33,254 bases of DNA, taken from NCBI GenBank assembly GCA_028287185.1, contig JAQBQD010000167.1, forward strand, positions 1-33,254, read 5' to 3'. Position 1 is the stretch's first letter. Each line of letters starts with the position of its first letter. Position numbers and translations under genes: made by a program. Shown here piece by piece: positions 15,934 through 24,180 of this stretch. Below the pieces are notes generated by a model that saw only the letters and a list, made by a program, of their open reading frames with translations, was not told where the DNA came from and did no database searches. The stretch is from Gemmatimonadota bacterium (GTDB lineage Bacteria > Gemmatimonadota > Gemmatimonadetes > Longimicrobiales > Longimicrobiaceae).

Positions 15934-17001
15934 ATGCGCAGCACTGACCTCGCTCGTCACTACGGGCACATACGCCTTATCTTCGGTGGCACAACAGACC
16001 CGAAAAGTGCCGCCTTGCGTGCATCAACGATTTGCTCAGTGCCAGCGGCACTTGTCCTCTTAGCATCAATACATGATCGCACTCTTTTCCTCGATCCCGG
16101 GACAGGGCTGCTCCAGCACGCAGGGTACTGGGGGTACGTTCTTAGTGCACCCCTGCTGACGTTCCTCACATGGATGCTGTTGCACCGAATCAATACTCTG
16201 ACAGAGAACCTTATCCGTTTCGCTCCATCTGGTGATTTGCCACACGACTTACGTGTGATGGTACACGCACAGATGCGTCAGTTCCGGAGAAAATCATGGA
16301 TGTGGCAACTTTGGTTGTTCTTTTCGATGTGTGGAATGTTTTACACATTGCTGAACATGCGATGGGTTATGGAACCGGTTCGCTTCTACGGTACTCCCAC
16401 TTTTGACTCATTGGATCATACCCTAGTGTTTGTAGCAAACCGATTGTTCATGGCGTTCATGACGATTTATGTGTTTCCGACATCCCTCATCGTTTGCATC
16501 GGAGCTACGGTTCTAATCCGACGCGTGCTCAACTACATGGCACGCACGGATCAAATTACGATCAATCTCTTCGATTCGGACAATTGCGGAGGTCTATCAG
16601 AGTTCGGGCTGATTAATGCCCTCATCATGGGGATATACTTCATTCTTCTCACCAATATTGTCCTAAACATGCAAAGCCACCGTAGCCAAACGTGGATGCT
16701 TGTGTTGCCTCTGATCGGTATGTCCATAGTGATAGCTCTGCAGAGCGTCTTGGCTGTGTACTCCATCCACGGCTGCGTGCAAGCGAAGAAACAAGAAGCG
16801 CTGACAAACGTAAGCCGCCGGCTGAGCAATCAGCTGATTGACTTGGAGAAATCGGGATACTTCCCGTCCGACCTACTCGCATTGCGCGATCACTTGCTTA
16901 GCGTCCGGACATATCCGTATAGTACGTATATCAATGGCGTTGTGAATCTCCTTCGCCTTTCTCCCGCGCTGCTAGGAGTCGCGCGACTCGTATTCCGATG
17001 A
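15934..17001 (+). CDS. Polytopic membrane protein of unknown function
   Basis: I do not recognise this 355-residue protein. About six hydrophobic segments are visible: near residues 30-47, 65-88, 124-143, 169-195, 224-245 and 252-275. They are followed by an 80-residue cytoplasmic-looking tail with KKQEALTNVSRRLSNQLIDLEKSG, which may form a coiled coil. A longer open frame reaches back to 15655, but that part overlaps the neighbouring gene antisense and the hairpin, so I chose the ATG at 15934. GC is only about half, with AT-rich codons, clearly unlike the flanks, so the gene was probably acquired separately. Its last 30 bp overlap the end of the convergent CDP-alcohol phosphatidyltransferase gene, and both genes are preceded by the same 18-nt sequence. 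Confidence 0.8.
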   Translation: MRSTDLARHYGHIRLIFGGTTDPKSAALRASTICSVPAALVLLASIHDRTLFLDPGTGLLQHAGYWGYVLSAPLLTFLTWMLLHRINTLTENLIRFAPSGDLPHDLRVMVHAQMRQFRRKSWMWQLWLFFSMCGMFYTLLNMRWVMEPVRFYGTPTFDSLDHTLVFVANRLFMAFMTIYVFPTSLIVCIGATVLIRRVLNYMARTDQITINLFDSDNCGGLSEFGLINALIMGIYFILLTNIVLNMQSHRSQTWMLVLPLIGMSIVIALQSVLAVYSIHGCVQAKKQEALTNVSRRLSNQLIDLEKSGYFPSDLLALRDHLLSVRTYPYSTYINGVVNLLRLSPALLGVARLVFR

Positions 17002-17568
17002 CGACTCATTCACTAGGGCTGCCACGTTCAGGAAGAGATAGTAAAACGCTAGCCCTAAAGCGAGGGCGAGCATAAGCATTTGAAGCTCGTTGAAGTGCGG
17101 GTTTAGTCGCGGGTCTGGGCCTTTCCATAACGCCAGTCCATCGGCGAGGATGAATGTGAAGACCCACGCCTGGAGCGCAATTCCGTGAGAGAGGGCGAGT
17201 CGGCGGAAGCGCTTACTGATCGGGTACCACGGCGTGAGCCGCATCAGCCGAATCCCGTACAGAGACAACTCGCGTGTGAGGATGAGCCATGCTACCAATG
17301 TAGGAAGATCGTCGGACACCATAAGCGCTAACACGAGCGCGATGTAGAGCGCTCTGTCCGCGAGACCATCAAGAATTGAACCTCGGCGGCTTGCAACGCC
17401 GAGCATTCGTGCGAGTCGTCCGTCAAGTAGGTCAGTAACATAGATCAACACAAGGAGCCCCACTGAAACCACATACAGCGTTCGGGAATGCGAGGAATAG
17501 CAGGTGACAAATAGTCCTGAGAGCGCGATACGCGTGCAGGATAGTGCGTCAGGAATCCTTCGGAGCAT
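16972..17568 (-). CDS. CDP-alcohol phosphatidyltransferase family protein
   Basis: This 198-residue membrane enzyme carries the complete family motif D-x2-DG-x2-AR-x8-G-x3-D-x3-D at residues 46-71 (D46, D49-G50, A53-R54, G63, D67, D71). Such enzymes swap CMP on a CDP-lipid for an alcohol; PgsA, which makes phosphatidylglycerol phosphate, has a similar length. Several hydrophobic helices follow (about 77-96, 125-145, 163-188). GC is low like its convergent neighbour. A second copy of an essential lipid gene on a putative island, paired with an unknown membrane protein, suggests a specialised role such as making or changing a lipid, but the alcohol substrate cannot be read. The ATG follows one base after repeat family 2. 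Confidence 0.87.
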   Translation of the reverse strand: MLRRIPDALSCTRIALSGLFVTCYSSHSRTLYVVSVGLLVLIYVTDLLDGRLARMLGVASRRGSILDGLADRALYIALVLALMVSDDLPTLVAWLILTRELSLYGIRLMRLTPWYPISKRFRRLALSHGIALQAWVFTFILADGLALWKGPDPRLNPHFNELQMLMLALALGLAFYYLFLNVAALVNESSSEYESRDS

Positions 17569-17569
17569 T

Positions 17570-17587
17570 ATAATCAGTAGTTATCGG
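17570..17587 (-). repeat. Inverted repeat family 2, right copy
   Basis: This is the exact 18-bp reverse complement of 15907-15924, placed one base upstream of the ATG of the phosphatidyltransferase gene. Together the two copies bound a 1.68-kb low-GC segment holding two convergent genes. Confidence 0.85.
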
Positions 17588-18036
17588 TTGGAAAATCTGT
17601 TTGGCGTGCTAGTGCCGCACCTTCACGCTTGTTTCACGATAATCATCGGACACAGACACCGCCAGTAGAGGAGAACGACAGACCTCCGAGCTTGACCCTA
17701 AATGTTCGGTCGAGCCTCGGTTCCTCCACCGGCGGAGGAACGAAACACCACGCCGGCTCGGACACTTGGTGGGCTGTCATTGGAGTTGAGGGCGTTGGGA
17801 GTCGTATTTCCCGCACATCACCGCTACTGGGATTCGCGCGCACGTCCCTGCGGGGCGCGGGGACCTGCCGCTGCACCCGGAGGCAGAGTCTCCCATGAGG
17901 CCGGGATCGGCTACAAGGCTATCGAGAGGGGACTGTTTCGACAAACCGCGCACCTCTGAGCCAGAAATCGCGCAACGTCACTTACGACGGGCCGCCGGAG
18001 GTCTCCTTCGCCGCGCAGCCTAGGTCGATTCCGAGT
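17588..18036. other. About 450 bp without a recognisable gene
   Basis: The sequence returns to high GC here. The only structure I see is a perfect 8-bp dyad, GTTCCTCC-ACCGGC-GGAGGAAC (17720-17741). The dyad could be a weak terminator or a protein-binding site. No coding sequence, RNA gene or repeat copy was found. Confidence 0.45.
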
Positions 18037-18570
18037 TCAAGCTGATCTTCGAGTCCCGTCCGAGGGTCTCCGCCCTGCGGCAAGGATCTTCCCACCCAAG
18101 CCACTCCTCGTACGGTGCTCCGGCGGGCGGGCTGTCCGAACCGATCGTGATTGGGCAGGAGGGCCCGTTAATCCATCCACGGTGGGCGGTCCATCCTCTT
18201 GGGCCCCGTGTGTGCCTGCGGAGCGTTCCTTGACCGAGCTGCCCGCCTCGAACTCGCGCACGGCCTCGGCCGAGGCCACGTACCCCCTTCCTCGGAAGAG
18301 CCGCTCCGCCGGAGGTCCAAAGAGCCCATCGTGGAACCATTGACGCACCGTCGCGGGAGCGCGGTTGTAGCGCCGGGCGAGTGCGGCGACGTCGTACAGC
18401 TCCTGGAGCATCTCGACGTTGCCCGCCGGTACTCCCACAGGCCCGGCACCGCTTGCGAGGTCCACGATCTGCGCGAGGGCCGCGTGGGGCACGGCGACCG
18501 CCGTTCCCGGAGTGGTGAACGCGAGGAGCGTCCGGCACAGGTCCAGGGCGTTCTGCGGATTGGTGCTCAT
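18037..18570 (-). CDS. HTH DNA-binding protein coupled to the helicase gene
   Basis: This 177-residue protein has a MerR/excisionase-like winged HTH at about residues 58-110, with YDVAALARRYNRAPATVRQWFHDG followed by RGRGYVASAEAVREFE. The last 65 residues are low in complexity and rich in Gly, Arg and Pro; they may be a disordered tail or reflect a frameshift. The ATG overlaps the helicase stop codon as ATGA (18567-18570), so the two are translationally coupled. A directionality or accessory role in the element is possible, because small HTH proteins of this type are common in mobile elements. Function is not established. Confidence 0.7.
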   Translation of the reverse strand: MSTNPQNALDLCRTLLAFTTPGTAVAVPHAALAQIVDLASGAGPVGVPAGNVEMLQELYDVAALARRYNRAPATVRQWFHDGLFGPPAERLFRGRGYVASAEAVREFEAGSSVKERSAGTHGAQEDGPPTVDGLTGPPAQSRSVRTARPPEHRTRSGLGGKILAAGRRPSDGTRRSA

Positions 18571-20282
18571 GAGCTGCCCTCTCGTTCAACCTGATTGCCA
18601 CCGCCTATCGACGGCTCACGTGCAACCCAGCCTTCAACAGTGCGGATGTGAGTACCCAGCCACGCCTCGTTAAGTCGGCCGACCGGCCGGCCGGCACGCT
18701 GCTTCAGGCGGGCGTACGCGTCGCGGTGAGAGGTGCCGGTGCGGCCGCAGAACTCGCGGACCCGACGCGTGAGCAGCGTTCGCAAGGCGCGCCGCTTCGC
18801 CTCCAGCGGGACATCGCTCCCGCACCCGGGCCCCGCGGCTTCGCGAAGCGCAAATGCGAAGGCCAGCGGATCCTCCAAGCTGAGGCCGCACTGCTCCGCC
18901 ACTGCTTTCGCGCGGGCGATCTCCGCCGGCGTGACGACGTGCGATCCGAACACGATCTCGGCTTCGGCGGCGGTGGAGCCGAGGGCGCGGAAGTCGGCTT
19001 CCCCGACCGAAAGCGTTGCGGTTTGCTGATCAGGATCGCTCGCCGTCGGCCGCTCCCGCAGGTGGTGCGACCGTTCCTCCGCTAAAGCGCGTGCATGCCG
19101 AAGGAGTGCGGGGTCGGCGGGGAGGTAGAGGTACGCGTGCTGCTCCCGAAGCCCGCTCACGACGCGCACGAGGCGGCCGACGACCTGGCGGAAGAACAGC
19201 TCGGTGCTGGCGTTCGTAGCCCACACTCCCACGCGCAGCCGCGGAATGTCCGTACCTTCGCTGACCTGGCGGACGGCGACGATCCACGGTTCACGCCCCG
19301 ATGCGAAGCGGGCGATCACTGCGGAGGCGCCGGGGTCGTCCGAGAGCGCCACGGCCGGCGCGACACCGGTCAGGGTCGCGAGAAAGTCCGCGACCCTGCG
19401 CGCGTGCACCTGGTCCATGCAGACCACGAGCGCCCCAGCGTCAGGATGCCCGTCACTGCGAACCTCGAGGAGACGCTGGTGAGCGCGCGACAGTGCGTGC
19501 CGCATCCATCCCCCGGCAGGGTCGAGCGCGGTGCGCAGCCGCGCCGCGGAGTCCTCCCGGGATATCACCTCCCCAAACCCAGCCCTCCGCATACGCCCGC
19601 CCTTGTACCACGCGGCATCCCCACCAAAGCTCACGAAGAAGATCGGACGGACGACCCCGTCTCCAAGAGCCTGTCCGTACGCATACCGGTAGTCCGCCAC
19701 TGAGACGCCATCCTCGTCGTAGCGGATGAACGGGATAGGCGCCGCGTCGCTGCGGAACGCCGTGCCGGAGAGGGAGAGCCGGTACCGGGCCCCGTCGAAG
19801 GCCTGCTGCAGCGCATCCGCCCAGCTCTTCCCCTCCCCAGCGTGATGGCACTCATCGAGAATGACCCAGCCCATGCCCACCGCGCGGCGGTAGCGTTCGG
19901 GATCCGCGAGCACCTGCTGGTAGGTCAGCGCGGCGCCGCGAAAGCCGGCCTGCAGTTCTCCGCCGGTGATCTCCGTGCAGAGCTCGATTCCGTGGCGGCA
20001 GGCGGCGGCCTGCCACTGCTTCCGCAGGTGCGAAGTGGGGCAGACGACGCAGAGCGTGTCTCGCTCGGCCAGTCGCGAGGAGTCCGACTGCGCGACCAGG
20101 TGGAGAGCGAAGGTTGTCTTGCCTGCCCCTGGCGTGGCTTCCGCCAGGAAGTCCCGCGGGCGTTCCATGGTCTCCCACGTGTGCACCGCCTCGCGCTGCC
20201 AAGTCCGGAGCACAGCCGGGGACGTGGTCTCACGCCGCGCCGCTGCGCCGCGCCAGGAGCCGCTCATGAGTCGGTCGGTCAT
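18567..20282 (-). CDS. SF2 (DEAD/DEAH, ResIII-type) helicase
   Basis: This 571-residue superfamily 2 ATPase shows motif I ATPGAGKT (49-56), motif II DECH (143-146), motif III SGTA (172-175), motif V SEGTDIPRLR (341-350) and motif VI RQVVGRLVR (365-373). This is the helicase core of XPB/ResIII-like proteins. About 200 C-terminal residues are unassigned. No nuclease or methylase domain is visible. The ATG at 20282 was chosen because the sequence upstream, although open, reads antisense to the divergent gene; the ribosome binding site is weak. It is coupled to the HTH gene and lies beside a BID/relaxase-like gene. A role in element transfer, replication or defence is possible. Confidence 0.87.
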   Translation of the reverse strand: MTDRLMSGSWRGAAARRETTSPAVLRTWQREAVHTWETMERPRDFLAEATPGAGKTTFALHLVAQSDSSRLAERDTLCVVCPTSHLRKQWQAAACRHGIELCTEITGGELQAGFRGAALTYQQVLADPERYRRAVGMGWVILDECHHAGEGKSWADALQQAFDGARYRLSLSGTAFRSDAAPIPFIRYDEDGVSVADYRYAYGQALGDGVVRPIFFVSFGGDAAWYKGGRMRRAGFGEVISREDSAARLRTALDPAGGWMRHALSRAHQRLLEVRSDGHPDAGALVVCMDQVHARRVADFLATLTGVAPAVALSDDPGASAVIARFASGREPWIVAVRQVSEGTDIPRLRVGVWATNASTELFFRQVVGRLVRVVSGLREQHAYLYLPADPALLRHARALAEERSHHLRERPTASDPDQQTATLSVGEADFRALGSTAAEAEIVFGSHVVTPAEIARAKAVAEQCGLSLEDPLAFAFALREAAGPGCGSDVPLEAKRRALRTLLTRRVREFCGRTGTSHRDAYARLKQRAGRPVGRLNEAWLGTHIRTVEGWVAREPSIGGGNQVEREGSS

Positions 20283-20305
20283 GCGCTGAGGGGCTGTGCC
20301 CCGGC

Positions 20306-20418
20306 CTTGGGGGATCTCCTGTTCTTCCTTCAGGTCGGCGGATAGTACCCCAGGGGCGGAGGCGGGGGACGGTCCCGGGCCGGGGCTTGGGGGTACCACC
20401 AACAACCGAAACCCCAAG
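20306..20418. promoter_or_regulatory. CTTGGGG repeats in the divergent promoter region
   Basis: CTTGGGG occurs at 20306-20312 and 20386-20392, and its reverse complement CCCCAAG at 20412-20418. The last two form an inverted repeat with a 19-nt spacer. They lie between the divergent helicase and BID-like genes and may be operator half-sites, perhaps for the coupled HTH protein. This is inferred from position only. Confidence 0.35.
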
Positions 20419-20441
20419 GATTCCCCTGCACGAGAACTACC

Positions 20442-21626
20442 GTGAGCGACGCCCCCCTGGAACAGCGGATCAACGCCCGAGCACAGCTTCAGCACCTTGC
20501 GAATAAGCTCTACGCCGATCCGACTGCGGCCCTCCGGGCGATACGTCAGCACGCCCACGCGGAAGGCCCCGAAGCGGTGCGTCTGAAGCTTGAACAGGAC
20601 TTCGCGGCGTTCGGGGAGCCCGGTGCTCTCGTTCAAGGTCCTGCGCGAGATCGCGCGCAGGGCGTGTTTCGAGAGGGTGGACTGGCGTCCCAGATGGAGA
20701 AGTGGCTCGCCCTGGACCATCCCCCTCGGCAACCGCAGGTAGCCGCCGACACACAGATCGAGTCAGGGCTGCACAGCCCAAACGCGGAGCAGCGTGGGAG
20801 ACATTCGCCGGACGCGGAGCGAATGCCCTCCCCGGGCGAGCGGTTGAACGCGGAGGAGCAGCTCGCCTACGATCAGCTGAAAGCGTATGCGGAGGCGCAG
20901 GAACGTGCCGACAGGCGCCAGGAGGCCGAAGCTCAGCTGCATGCCATCCACGACCACCGCGCGCATCTCGCAGCCGCCGAAGGCAGCCTGCCGAGCGCGA
21001 AGGCGTCGTTGCGGGACGAAGTCGCGGGAACGTATCGGGACGGTGGAAAGGCGATGGAGCAGATCGAAGCTGCGCTGAGGCAGGACGGCCCAGCGGAAAC
21101 GGCGCGGCGGATCCGCTCCGGTGAACTGCTCGCGAGGGAGCAACGCCATGCGGTGGGGCGGATCCGAGCGTTCGGGCTCATCTCACGACGTGACCGGCCG
21201 GCTGAAGTCGACGCGCGTGAGCGGATCGCGAAGCGCATCGAGACGATCGGCTTCTATGAGGGCGACCTGGGAAAGTGGAGCACGTTCACGCCCCCGGACG
21301 GGCCGGCCGTCAGCGGCGCCAAGAACGTTCGGGCGGCCCTGGACCGTGAGGAGGCCCGTGTCCTGGCACACAGCGACATGGGCCCTGTGCGGCGGGAGCT
21401 TGAAACGCGCCGAGCCCCCGCCCTGCATCCGAGCCGCGAGGCGAGCCAGCTCGGGCGCTCGGCGCAGCAGCACCTGGACAACCTCTCGCCCGCGAGCCGG
21501 GAGCGAGTCACCAGCGCCGCGCGCTACGCGGGCGGTGACAAGATGACTGCGGCACTCGGACACCTCCAGACGATCCAAGCGGCCGCTCGCACCCTGCGTG
21601 AGGGTATGGAAGGTCCCGGCCACTGA
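20442..21626 (+). CDS. BID-like / relaxase C-terminus-like protein
   Basis: This 394-residue, highly charged, mostly helical protein has no catalytic motif. Two segments share a pattern: residues about 18-60 (NKLYADPTAALRAIRQHA...GPEAVRLKLEQD) and about 190-240 (AGTYRDGGKAMEQIEAALRQDGPAETARRIRSG). This resembles repeats at the C-terminus of TraA/MobA-type relaxases and BID secretion-signal domains of type IV secretion substrates. Between them lies a hydrophilic, probably disordered stretch (about 95-135). The start is a GTG with a weak ribosome binding site. The conjugation operon in the same window fits a secreted or relaxosome-associated protein. No relaxase HUH domain is present, so it may be an accessory protein or a separated C-terminal part. 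Assignment is by pattern only. Confidence 0.55.
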   Translation: MSDAPLEQRINARAQLQHLANKLYADPTAALRAIRQHAHAEGPEAVRLKLEQDFAAFGEPGALVQGPARDRAQGVFREGGLASQMEKWLALDHPPRQPQVAADTQIESGLHSPNAEQRGRHSPDAERMPSPGERLNAEEQLAYDQLKAYAEAQERADRRQEAEAQLHAIHDHRAHLAAAEGSLPSAKASLRDEVAGTYRDGGKAMEQIEAALRQDGPAETARRIRSGELLAREQRHAVGRIRAFGLISRRDRPAEVDARERIAKRIETIGFYEGDLGKWSTFTPPDGPAVSGAKNVRAALDREEARVLAHSDMGPVRRELETRRAPALHPSREASQLGRSAQQHLDNLSPASRERVTSAARYAGGDKMTAALGHLQTIQAAARTLREGMEGPGH

Positions 21627-21654
21627 GCGGCGGAGGCGCAGCTTGGCTCCGGGC

Positions 21655-22211
21655 GCGGGTGGCGGCCCCACAGCTTCGAGAGCACCAGCCTGGCTCCGTC
21701 GCGATCCTGCACGGATGCGGCGTGCACCACGACCGCGAGGATCAGTCACTGGGTATCGACGACGATGTGCCGCTTGCGCCCGTTGACCTTCTTGCCCGCG
21801 TCGTATCCACGGGCCCCCCTTTTTCCGTGGTCTTCACGGTTTGCGAGTCGATGATCCCGGCGCTCGGCTCAGGCGCTCGCCCGGCAGCGACTCGGGTTTG
21901 CTCTCGCAGCGTGTCGTGAACACGCTGGAGTACGCCCTCTTGCTCCAGCGATTGAAGAACCCGTAGACGGTCTCCCACGGCGGGAACTCGTTCGGCAGCA
22001 TCCGCCGTGACGCACCGCCGCGGATGTGGTAGAACAGACCGTTGACCACCTCGCGGAGGCTGTGCTTGCGCTGGCGGTCCGGATTCGGAAGCAGAGGCTT
22101 GATCCGCTCCCACTCTGCATCCGTTACGTCGGTCGGATAGGCTCGTCGAGTCGTCATGGACCTATACCTTACATCCTGCTCGTCCCTTGCGGAAAAATCG
22201 TAAACACACTC
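21655..22211 (-). pseudogene. Decayed IS5-family transposase remnant
   Basis: Reading from 22157 (ATG), the protein begins as a typical IS5/IS427-group transposase: PTDVTDAEWERIKPLLP, then REVVNGLFYHIRGGASRRMLP. It then shifts frame near 21930, where LREQTRVAAGRAPEPSAGIIDSQTVKTTEKGG continues in another frame. It shifts again to GYDAGKKVNGRKRHIVVDTQ, which is followed by an in-frame TGA where glycine is expected. After LSKLWGRH (about 21665) similarity ends, so the catalytic C-terminus is missing. The element end near the transposase start reads AGAGTGTGTTTACGA, ending at TTAG next to the toxin gene. No matching opposite end was found. It cannot be active by itself. Confidence 0.85.
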
Positions 22212-23741
22212 TTAGAGGAAGGCGCGGATGCGCTCCAGCCGCTTCTGCAGTTCCCAGTTCAGCCCTTCCAGGTCGTTGGGGCCGATGTAGGAGCCTTCCG
22301 CCCAGGAGCTCAGGTTCCCGATCGCATCCAGCGCGTCCGCCCACGGGCCACGGTGCATGTCCACGTTGTCGGCCTCCCCCCACAGGTCATCGATCCGGTT
22401 CTCCCAGACGTGCAGCAGATCGGGTTCGTTCACCGTGCCGACGGCGTCCAGCTCCGACAGGATATTCTCCGTCAGGGCCTCCGCGTGAACCAGGTACTGG
22501 TGGCGGGCCTGCAGCGCCTGGAAGTCCGTCTGCAGCCGGTTGGCGATCACCCCCTGCCGGACGGCGGGCGGAATCCCGTCCTCGCGGGAGATGCCGAATC
22601 CTGCCCCCAGGCCCCGTATCCACAGGTTGATACGAACCCGGCGGCGGGTCAGTGAGACGGCGTTGATTCCGCGCTGGCCCAAGTCGGCCACCAGGTTCTG
22701 CACCCCGGCGTTGAACGCCCGGAGCCCGGCACGGGCCGCGGTGACGCTTTCCAGCGTGGGGCTCTCCGAGAGGCCGACTCCCGGGAAGGGCCGGCCGAAG
22801 ACGGGAAGCTGGACGTCGATGTGGGAGGGAAGTCTCACCGGGTCCCGCGGCTCGGGGTCGTTCGCCAGCCACGCCGCCAGGTCGCCGAGGTAGTGGTAGT
22901 CTTCGGGCGACTGGTACTCCCACAGCCGGAACGACAAGCGGGTGGGGAGGTACTCCTCCGGGGTCGATCGGTTGGCCGCCGCTCCCTGCCCGTAGGTGAT
23001 GTCCACGCGGTACCGCAGGACCCCGCGCTGCGGGTCATTCTTCAGGTACTCGCGAATGGGGTTCTCCACGTCGTCGCGCATGGCGTGGTTCGCCGTCTCC
23101 GTCAGCGGGACCATGTTGTACTCGGCCGCGGGACCCTTCAGGCTGTCCGCCAGCACGTGCCCCCGGTGGTACAGCCCGGGGACCAGCCAGTTTCGCGCGG
23201 CCACGTCCAGAAAGAACTTCGTGTTCACCGGCCCGCCGCCGGCAAGGTGGTCCCAGTTGGGGGTGAGTATAGCCTCCATCCTCGTGGGGACGTGGTAGGG
23301 GCCGCTCGCCCCCACGAGCCAGCCGGCCGGCGCCGGCGCCGGCATCGGCGGGAACCGGATGTCCCGCTGGCCGTAGCGGAGTACCCCCCGTGCGCGCTGG
23401 ACGGCGCCGGCGTGGCCGAGGGGCTGGATCGCGGGGCCGCCGCCGCTGCGCACGGGCGGCTCTGCGCGCGAGGCCCGCGCTGCCGCCAGCAGGTGCCCCA
23501 CCGCGCGGTTTCCCACCATTCGCTGTAGCTGGAGCAGGTCGCGCGGCGAGAGCGAGCCGGGAAGGTCGCGGGCGCGTCGCAGCAGGACCGCGGCAGGGCT
23601 TCCGGCGGTCTCCGCCGCGGGCACCGCCTGCGCGGCCGGGGGTGCGGCGGCCCGTGAGGCGCTCCGGAGGCGAGCGCGGCTTGAAGAGGGCATGGGACCG
23701 TGCGGAGGCGGGAGGAGAGCGGCACCCGTCACCAATTTCAT
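22212..23741 (-). CDS. Putative nuclease toxin with eCIS-cargo-like N-terminus (C-terminus possibly cut by the IS element)
   Basis: This protein of about 509 residues has a disordered Ala/Pro/Arg-rich N-terminus and the motif LQLQRMVGNRAVGHLL (70-85). That motif is well known from proteins linked to extracellular contractile injection systems and DUF4157 toxins. At 190-225 the phrase YHRGHVLADSLKGP...NMVPLTETAN resembles DNA/RNA non-specific endonucleases, with HRGH (192-195) holding the catalytic histidine and N209 as likely metal ligand. The remaining 280 residues are unassigned. ATG 23741 and ATG 23693 are both possible starts. The TAA stop coincides with the TTAG junction of the IS remnant, so the original C-terminus may have been longer. 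No immunity gene or injection-system gene is visible nearby. Confidence 0.7.
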   Translation of the reverse strand: MKLVTGAALLPPPHGPMPSSSRARLRSASRAAAPPAAQAVPAAETAGSPAAVLLRRARDLPGSLSPRDLLQLQRMVGNRAVGHLLAAARASRAEPPVRSGGGPAIQPLGHAGAVQRARGVLRYGQRDIRFPPMPAPAPAGWLVGASGPYHVPTRMEAILTPNWDHLAGGGPVNTKFFLDVAARNWLVPGLYHRGHVLADSLKGPAAEYNMVPLTETANHAMRDDVENPIREYLKNDPQRGVLRYRVDITYGQGAAANRSTPEEYLPTRLSFRLWEYQSPEDYHYLGDLAAWLANDPEPRDPVRLPSHIDVQLPVFGRPFPGVGLSESPTLESVTAARAGLRAFNAGVQNLVADLGQRGINAVSLTRRRVRINLWIRGLGAGFGISREDGIPPAVRQGVIANRLQTDFQALQARHQYLVHAEALTENILSELDAVGTVNEPDLLHVWENRIDDLWGEADNVDMHRGPWADALDAIGNLSSWAEGSYIGPNDLEGLNWELQKRLERIRAFL

Positions 23742-24180
23742 CGCCCGCCCCCGCCACGGCAAGCACGTCGCCGCCGGGGTGGGCGCCCGCCTGGGCCCCG
23801 CGCCCCCGCCGCCCGGGGCCGCGCGAGCGCCCACGCCGTTGCGGCTGCTGGGCCTTACCTGTACTTCCCGGTGCTGAGCATCCAGGCGAGCACAACGGAA
23901 GACCCTCGCGGCCTGCGGGCCGCCCCCTGAGGGAGAAGGCGAGGCTGCACGCGACGCTTTAATCCTTCTGGGACCGTGGACCGGGTGCGGAGCAGCCCAG
24001 CGCCCTGACACTTCGCCTCCCCCGGACTGCGGCGGTGCGGACGCCGTCGCGTCCGGCGTTGCTCGGTCGCCCGCCGCTCGCGCGGACACCGCGCCGCCTC
24101 GTCCCGGGACAGGGCCGGCGCTGCGCATCGTTGCCGACGTTCCGCTTCCGGGGCCAGCCGTTCGCTTCGATTACCAGGCC
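23742..24180. other. Gap between divergent toxin and beta-propeller genes; contains probable lost N-terminus of the latter
   Basis: About 440 bp with no annotatable start. From about 23962 to 24180 the frame of the downstream beta-propeller stays open and looks protein-like: LILLGPWTGCGAA resembles a lipoprotein signal and lipobox, and RIVADVPLPGPAVRFDY resembles a first propeller blade. No ATG, GTG or TTG exists in that frame after the stop at 23875. The rest is unassigned. Confidence 0.5.
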
